A stretch of 64,000 bases of DNA from positions 61,994 to 125,993 of the forward strand of contig CAJMPU010000004.1 of assembly GCA_905215505.1 (NCBI GenBank), read 5' to 3'. Of this stretch, positions 59,227 to 64,000 are shown piece after piece (within the stretch, counting starts at the first letter, position 1; each line of letters opens with the position of its first letter). The notes below the pieces were generated by a model, which was not told the DNA's origin, did no database searches, and saw nothing but the letters and a program-made list of their open reading frames with translations. Position numbers and translations under genes: made by a program. The DNA is from an uncultured bacterium (lineage in GTDB: Bacteria > Actinomycetota > Coriobacteriia > Coriobacteriales > Coriobacteriaceae).

Positions 59227-60825
59227 ATGGATCAAAATGCTTCCGCAAAGGTCCTCGTACTCGACTTTGGTGCGCAGTACGGTCAGCTCATTGCCCGTCG
59301 CGTCCGCGACCTCAACGTGTATTCCGAGATCGTTCCCTGCGACATCTCGGCCGATGAGATTCGTGAGATGAACGCCTCTGCGCTCATCCTTTCTGGCGGC
59401 CCGGCCTCTGTGTACGCCGAGGACGCTCCGTCCATCGATCCTGCCATCTTTGACCTGGGCCTTCCCGTCCTGGGCTTCTGCTACGGCCATCAGATCACGG
59501 CCGTGACGCTCGGCGGCAAGGTCGGGCACTCCGAGGTGGGCGAGTACGGCCGCGCCACTATTACGCGCACTGCCGGCGCCAAGCTCTTTAACTCCACGCC
59601 CATGGAGCAGACCGTGTGGATGAGCCATCGCGACGCCGTGTCCGAGGTGCCCGAGGGCTTTACCGTTACCGCCAGCACCGACGTATGCCCGGTTGCCGCC
59701 ATGGAGTGCGTCGAGCGCAAGATTTTCACCACGCAGTTCCACCCCGAAGTCAAGCACTCCGAGTACGGTCAGCAGCTGCTGAGCAACTTCCTGTTTGAGA
59801 TCTGCGGCCTGGAGCCCAACTGGAGCATGGACAACCTGGTCGAGACCATGACGGCTGAGTTCCGCGGGAAGGTCGGCGACGACCGCGTGATTCTGGCCCT
59901 GTCCGGTGGCGTCGACTCCTCCGTCGTGGCTGCGCTGGGCGCCCGCGCCGTGGGCAAGCAGATGACCTGCGTGTTCATCAACCACGGCCTGCTGCGTAAG
60001 GGCGAGCCCGAGCAGGTGGAGGAGGTCTTCACCAAGCAGTTCGACGTCGACTTTATCCACGTCCACGCCGAGGACCGTTATGCCGAGCTTCTGGCCGGCG
60101 TGACCGAGCCCGAGGAGAAGCGCCGCATCATCGGTACGCAGTTCTGGAAAGAGTTCTTCGCCGTGGCGCAGCAGCTCGAGTGCGACGGCAAGCCGGTCAA
60201 GTACCTGGCTCAGGGCACCATCTACCCCGACATCATCGAGTCCGGCGCTCGCAAGACAGGCGGCAAGACGGCTACCATCAAGAGCCATCACAACCTGATC
60301 CCGTTCCCCGAGGGCGTGCACTTCGACCTTATCGAGCCGCTCGACCACTTCTTTAAGGACGAGGTCCGCGCGCTTGGTCTGGCGCTCGGCCTGCCGGGCC
60401 ACATCGTGTTCCGCCAGCCCTTCCCGGGCCCGGGCCTTGCCATCCGCATCATCGGCGCGGTCGACAAGGAGAAGCTCGAGATCCTCAAGAATGCCGACGC
60501 CATCGTGCGCGAGGAGCTCGACGCCTATAACCAGCGTCTGTTTGAGCAGACCGGCGAGCGCAACTCCGAGCACAGCTGCTGGCAGTATTTTGCGGTCCTG
60601 CCCGACATCAAGTCCGTCGGCGTTATGGGCGACGAGCGCACCTATCAGCGCCCGATCATCTTGCGCGCCGTGGAGTCCAGCGACGCCATGACCGCCGACT
60701 GGGCCAAGCTGCCCTACGACGTCCTGGCCCGCATCTCCGGCCGCATCGTTGCCGAGGTCCCTGGCGCCAACCGCGTATGCTACGACATTACGTCCAAGCC
60801 GCCCGCGACCATCGAGTGGGAATAG
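59227..60825 (+). CDS. guaA: GMP synthase (glutamine-hydrolysing)
   Basis: 532 residues. The glutaminase domain has nucleophile Cys in VLGFCYGHQ and His/Glu in FHPEVKHSEYG; the ATP-pyrophosphatase loop is LSGGVDSSV; the C-terminal dimerisation domain ends in CYDITSKPPATIEWE. It converts XMP to GMP. ATG 59227 has GAGGGGGA upstream. The 3' end of guaA is a known integration site for genomic islands in several phyla, and downstream DNA here does look accessory. Confidence 0.97.
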   Translation: MDQNASAKVLVLDFGAQYGQLIARRVRDLNVYSEIVPCDISADEIREMNASALILSGGPASVYAEDAPSIDPAIFDLGLPVLGFCYGHQITAVTLGGKVGHSEVGEYGRATITRTAGAKLFNSTPMEQTVWMSHRDAVSEVPEGFTVTASTDVCPVAAMECVERKIFTTQFHPEVKHSEYGQQLLSNFLFEICGLEPNWSMDNLVETMTAEFRGKVGDDRVILALSGGVDSSVVAALGARAVGKQMTCVFINHGLLRKGEPEQVEEVFTKQFDVDFIHVHAEDRYAELLAGVTEPEEKRRIIGTQFWKEFFAVAQQLECDGKPVKYLAQGTIYPDIIESGARKTGGKTATIKSHHNLIPFPEGVHFDLIEPLDHFFKDEVRALGLALGLPGHIVFRQPFPGPGLAIRIIGAVDKEKLEILKNADAIVREELDAYNQRLFEQTGERNSEHSCWQYFAVLPDIKSVGVMGDERTYQRPIILRAVESSDAMTADWAKLPYDVLARISGRIVAEVPGANRVCYDITSKPPATIEWE

Positions 60826-60909
60826 AACAGACGTTCTATATAATACTATAGCATCAGATAACGGGCACGCTTTCAATCGAATCCGTGTCCGCTGCTGTAT
60901 GTGTGAACA

Positions 60910-60940
60910 GCGTGAACAGGGGACGTAGCCCTGTTCACGC
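60910..60940. repeat. Palindromic repeat, GTGAACAGGG stem
   Basis: Perfect 12-bp arms GCGTGAACAGGG (60910-60921) and CCCTGTTCACGC (60929-60940) around GACGTAG, containing AACAGGGGACG. A member of the GGGGAC-type palindromes with yet another stem. Confidence 0.75.
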
Positions 60941-60961
60941 CAGGACCCATGTCGGCGCCGA

Positions 60962-61381
60962 TCAATGCCCTCGATGCTTCTGCTTGCGCTTCAGCTTCCG
61001 CTGCTCGAAGCGCGCCTCCGCCTCATCCGCGCGACGCTGGCTTCTTGCTTGAGCCGACTCCCGCTTCATCGCTTCCCGCTGTGCTGCGAGCGCCTGTTGT
61101 GCCTTGGTGCTCACCGCGGGCCGCTTAAGGGCTTTCGCTGCCTCGCGAGCGCGTCGCTTGGGATTCTTCGCGGGCTTGCTTGTTTCCGTGGCCTCGTCAC
61201 CGAAGAACGAGAGCTTCGCCCATTTGCTTGTAACGAATCGCAGGATTTCCTCATCGGACGGTTCCGCGCCGAAGACGATGCGGGCGGCGCCGTATCTGCC
61301 GTCCTCGACATGCTCCGCCAGCCCGACCCAGAATTGGCCGTCATGATATACGGTCAGGGTGGATGACACGCTGATCTGCAT
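60962..61381 (-). CDS. yjdF: YjdF/DUF2992 family protein
   Basis: 139 residues. The N-terminal half is compact (VYHDGQFWVGLAEHVEDGRY, GAARIVFGAEPSDEEILRFV), and the C-terminal half is a very basic, helical Lys/Arg tail ending RKQKHRGH, as in this family. The function is not established; the gene is controlled in other bacteria by the azaaromatic (yjdF) riboswitch, suggesting a response to planar heteroaromatic compounds. ATG 61381 has AAGGAGG upstream. A structured leader with a possible anti-ribosome-binding-site segment precedes it. Confidence 0.85.
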   Translation of the reverse strand: MQISVSSTLTVYHDGQFWVGLAEHVEDGRYGAARIVFGAEPSDEEILRFVTSKWAKLSFFGDEATETSKPAKNPKRRAREAAKALKRPAVSTKAQQALAAQREAMKRESAQARSQRRADEAEARFEQRKLKRKQKHRGH

Positions 61382-61394
61382 GGTTGGTTCCTCC

Positions 61395-61502
61395 TTTATG
61401 TAGATGACCATGCAGAGAAGGGACAACCAAGGAGGCAGGTTACTGATGCGGACTCCCGCACGCCCACGACTACCCGACGGGGACTGTGTTTTCATCTCTG
61501 GT
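61395..61502 (-). promoter_or_regulatory. Probable yjdF (azaaromatic) riboswitch
   Basis: On the minus strand TACAAT (61509-61514) would start a leader. CAGAGATG (61493-61500) can pair with the CTTCTCTG region (61413-61420), enclosing GCGGGAGTCCGC and GCATCAGTAACC. The segment CCTCCTT (61429-61435) can pair with the ribosome-binding site AAGGAGG, so translational control is plausible. The family assignment rests on the downstream gene and the general layout; a covariance search was not possible. Confidence 0.6.
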
Positions 61503-61594
61503 GCCCGCATTGTAGCACGCGTGAATGCGCCCGGCATCGCTGCTGACATGGCGCGACTGGGAATTGCTCCTCGATGCATCCCCGTGCATATTGC

Positions 61595-61644
61595 CTCCCC
61601 GGTTTCGAAACTTTAAAAAAATTCGAGTTTCGAAACCGAGGAGG
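61595..61644. repeat. Inverted repeat with TTTCGAAA arms
   Basis: CGGTTTCGAAACT (61600-61612) and AGTTTCGAAACCG (61626-61638), flanked by CCTCC/GGAGG. The right arm runs into GAGGAGG and an ATG at 61650, so it once may have controlled a gene there. It is now followed by a short, broken frame. Confidence 0.65.
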
Positions 61645-61649
61645 ACCGA

Positions 61650-61906
61650 ATGATGGCTTGGGTAGACCGCAATACGTAGGAAGTTTCTCCATCGCCTATG
61701 CTGAACACGAGGTCGTCTTCCTCCCATCCGATCAAGCTGATCGAGCAATCGGCACCTTGATCGACGTTCCCCTGCACATGAACCCGCTTATGCGCGCAAA
61801 CGAGGGCTGCAAGGGCATGACCGCGCAGGAAGCGCTTGGGGTAGCGAACGGGGCCGAGCATCGCCCTGCGCCGGCCTTGGTATCAGGTCCTCGCGCTGGG
61901 CGGTAA
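61650..61906 (+). pseudogene. Broken gene fragment of unknown family
   Basis: After a good ribosome-binding site (GAGGAGG) ATG 61650 opens only a ten-codon frame (MMAWVDRNT stop). A different frame continues from about 61670 to 61906 with coding-like codon choice (FSIAYAEHEVVFLPSDQADR, GTLIDVPLHMNPLMRANEG). This looks like a frameshifted remnant. I do not recognise the family, and an antisense frame also exists, so confidence is low. Confidence 0.3.
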
Positions 61907-61960
61907 TCCGAGGATCGGGAGTAAGGATTTGCCCAGCATCGATAATGCTCAGCTATACCC

Positions 61961-62440
61961 TTATTCCGTCTCCCTGCTCTTGCGGTATTCCGCGAGCCTG
62001 TCGTTCAATTCGCGGGTCTCGCGGCTCAGCTTGGCGTTGAAAGCAAGAGTGAGGACCGCCAGGATGGCGAGAAAGACAACCGTGAAGGTAACCCACGCCC
62101 CGGGGTTGTTCACGGGAACCCAAGCAAAGACAAACGCCAATGCACAGAGGGCTGCGTAGAGGCAAACGTCGAACAGCGCCAGGCGCGCGGGATACGCCAT
62201 CTGTCTGATCACCGCGGGCGTGAAGAACACGAACTGCAGCGCGGGGACGGTGACGCACGCGGCGAGAATCGACCAGCAATAGTTAATGCCCTGCTTGGCG
62301 GTGTCATCAGCGAAACAAGTCCCTAATGCCAAGAAGGCTATCATGGCAACAGTGAAGCCGATACAGGTGCTTTTCACGAGTTGCCTGAGGTTTTCCACGG
62401 GCGTCTTTTTATCGGTGTCGATAATGTCCCTGTTAATCAT
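61961..62440 (-). CDS. DUF3021-type membrane protein, LytTR partner
   Basis: 159 residues with four hydrophobic segments (about 25-45, 55-78, 84-108, 113-135) and a charged C-terminal coiled tail. The topology and the position directly after a LytTR gene are those of DUF3021 proteins, which are thought to modulate the LytTR regulator from the membrane. Its ATG overlaps the end of the LytTR gene by eight bases, with GAAGGAAGGGAG as ribosome-binding site inside it. Confidence 0.8.
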   Translation of the reverse strand: MINRDIIDTDKKTPVENLRQLVKSTCIGFTVAMIAFLALGTCFADDTAKQGINYCWSILAACVTVPALQFVFFTPAVIRQMAYPARLALFDVCLYAALCALAFVFAWVPVNNPGAWVTFTVVFLAILAVLTLAFNAKLSRETRELNDRLAEYRKSRETE

Positions 62441-62906
62441 TTCGGTCTCCCTTCCTTCGTTTCGACTGCTTCAGACCGAGCTTCGATTTGACGTCGGGCG
62501 CATACTGGCGCGAGATAACGACCTGCTCACCGTTTTCCAAGGTGGCGATGATCCTGCCGTTGACGTCGGGCTTGAGGGCGGTGATCGCGCGGAAGTTGAC
62601 GATGCAACCTTTCGCGATGCGCAGGAAGTCGCAGTCCGCCAGGCGCTCCTCCATCTCGTAAAGGCGCAGGCCCGTTTCGAGAACCGTGTCGGCCGTATAA
62701 ATGAACGTGTGCTTGTCGACCGACTCGATGAACAGGACGTCTTCTGCGCTCAGCACGCGCGTGCAGCCGTCGGCCGTGCCCGTCACCTTCCTGTCAAGCA
62801 TGCGCAGCCGAGCCGTTATATCAAGCACGCGGCGATCGACCCTTACGCAGACGATCGTGACTTCTATATCTTGAGCTGCTTCTCGCTCTTCGATTGTGAT
62901 CTTCAT
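62433..62906 (-). CDS. LytTR DNA-binding regulator
   Basis: 157 residues without a receiver domain. A short N-terminal segment is followed by the LytTR domain (about 50-150), with VLFIESVDKHTFIYTADTVLET, LADCDFLRIAKGCIVN and the terminal RQYAPDVKSKLG helix. Such stand-alone LytTR proteins paired with a DUF3021 membrane protein form compact regulatory units (LytTR regulatory systems). They usually control themselves and a nearby transporter or bacteriocin/competence gene; no such target is in the window. ATG 62906 has AAGGGAGG upstream. Confidence 0.88.
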   Translation of the reverse strand: MKITIEEREAAQDIEVTIVCVRVDRRVLDITARLRMLDRKVTGTADGCTRVLSAEDVLFIESVDKHTFIYTADTVLETGLRLYEMEERLADCDFLRIAKGCIVNFRAITALKPDVNGRIIATLENGEQVVISRQYAPDVKSKLGLKQSKRRKGDRND

Positions 62907-64000
62907 GCGTCCTCCCTTCGGGTTGCTCTCATGCTAGCTGACGAAGATAGCTGAACCTTCGGCGTTTAACCAAGCTGCGCAGTCGAGGAACCAAGATGCA
63001 GGCTGGGCGAGCTGAACAGCAAGAGAGACCGTAGTCACGCATCCTCGGATCGAGCCCGAAACAGCAATCCCTGCCGCTCATGAACACCGGCACGTGAAAC
63101 GCTATGCTCAAGAGCACTTAGCTCGAAGAACCCCCTCGCATGCAGCTATCGAATCCGGGATGCTGTCCGATTGGTCGTGCACGACGATGAGCGTACAATG
63201 GGCGGATACCAACAAGAACCTGCCCTCCATGCCAACTCCGCCACCTGACGTGATGGGCGATCCGATTGCTCTTCTGGATTGCCTTGAGAAGAACGCTGAC
63301 GGAATCACCGAGCAGGATTCCAAGGGGACTGCATTTCTTCATGTTGTTCCTATCGGCAAACCCTGCCCCCAGTTGGAAGCCATCTTGGGCATATCGGCCT
63401 TGGAGACGGTGTTGTGACTCATATTAGCAAGTCTTCGCTCGACGGAGCGGCGTTTCCGTCAGCGCGGAGTTCGGGAGCACATTGAGGTCATTCGCATTTC
63501 CCCATGCATTTGAAAGTGGAGCCGTTGAACTCGTGGGTGAATAAGCCGCCTGCGACGATTCTTTCGGTCATCGCTCTTGCACATCCCTTCTGATCTGTGG
63601 AAACGTAAGACGGTAAAGCCGCTGGCTACGATTCACTTCGCTAAGCAAGCGCCAAAGAGGGAAAACAACCGTTTTGGCATCCCTTTTGAGCGGTTCCGGA
63701 CTTCAAAGCCTTGCCGCTTTTGTCCCCGGGATAAAAATGAAACTGTGGGCTTGCGGTTTCGAAATAGTTTGCGAATTTGTCCCAGGGTTTGTCCCAAACG
63801 CGTACGCGAGGACACACGGAGGGATTCGGCGGCAAGGTGGACAAATCGACAACCAAACTAGACCCAATTGGAATGTCGCCACGGCAAATGAACTTGAAAG
63901 AGTTGGAATAAGCCGATAGGGCTTTGACCTGCACTTTTGAGTGCCGCACTGTGCCGCTGAGTTTCGTTTCGTACGAGAGTCATGGCAAAGCCGCCAGCGA
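62907..64000. other. Gene-poor, probably decayed accessory DNA
   Basis: No convincing gene in about 1.1 kb. The longest plausible piece is a plus-strand frame ending at 63417 (segment MGDPIALLDCLEKNADGITE), which may be a remnant. Two overlapping short frames near 63577-63949 have no family resemblance. TTTGTCCC occurs twice (63719-63726 and about 63777-63784). The area has lower coding density and more mixed base composition than the rest of the window. Confidence 0.4.

Noticed and set aside
62929..63949. Several 60-107-codon frames at the right end
   Set aside because: Mutually overlapping on both strands, no family resemblance, no ribosome-binding sites; treated as decayed DNA rather than genes.

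Overview
The window is a high-GC, gene-dense chromosomal segment that reads like a member of the Coriobacteriia, most probably Collinsella or a close relative. This is inference from gene content and style: a Gram-positive sortase pilus, GatCAB, a fused MurT-GatD, type III glutamine synthetase, a B12 methionine synthase split from its activation protein, and GC-rich codon use. No rRNA operon is present. I see one tRNA, one tmRNA, no CRISPR array and no intact transposase or integrase.

Layout. 1-3,900: a MoaC-MobB molybdenum-cofactor fusion, an MFS transporter and a HAD phosphatase, separated by palindromic intergenic repeats. 3,900-12,650: a sortase-dependent pilus locus with a large beta-helix surface protein (LPLSG), a small pilin (MPSTG), a major pilin (LPLTG) and a class C sortase. 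The first gene carries a nine-G tract just after its signal peptide. 12,970-16,475: gatCAB. 16,700-21,400: an AraC regulator divergent from two exporter-fold ABC proteins of the metallophore-import type. 21,430-23,935: a metal P-type ATPase operon behind a probable metal-repressor operator. 24,010-24,944: a RelB-like/PIN toxin-antitoxin pair. 25,677-26,040: ssrA, followed by repeat-rich debris containing reversed copies of its own 3' end.

26,594-35,319: patatin lipase, rplM-rpsI, glmM, crr (EIIA-Glc), nagB with a long structured leader, a giant STAND/SARP-type regulator and yhbY. GlmM and NagB act on opposite sides of glucosamine-6-phosphate, so amino-sugar metabolism, wall synthesis and PTS signalling are side by side. 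35,478-42,383 (minus strand): a methyltransferase, a UPF0210 protein and the metF / activation protein / metH operon for methionine synthesis. 42,810-45,169: glnN-type glutamine synthetase and tRNA-Glu(UUC).

45,468-49,810 (minus): two helical-repeat proteins upstream of a MurT-GatD fusion that would amidate lipid II. 50,319-55,346: an iron alcohol dehydrogenase, two glycerol-dehydrogenase paralogues and a multi-cluster iron-sulfur protein. 55,461-60,825: ychF, a DUF1648 membrane protein, a divergent XRE/unknown pair around a 26-bp palindrome, asparaginase and guaA. From guaA to the end the sequence looks accessory and partly decayed: YjdF with a riboswitch-like leader, a LytTR/DUF3021 pair and about 1 kb without convincing genes.

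Two classes of intergenic structure recur. One is a set of short palindromes with changing stems around a GGGACAGG- or CAGGCACC-like core, which resemble REP elements mobilised by RAYT transposases. The other is a set of long nested inverted repeats (80-210 bp) placed at gene ends.
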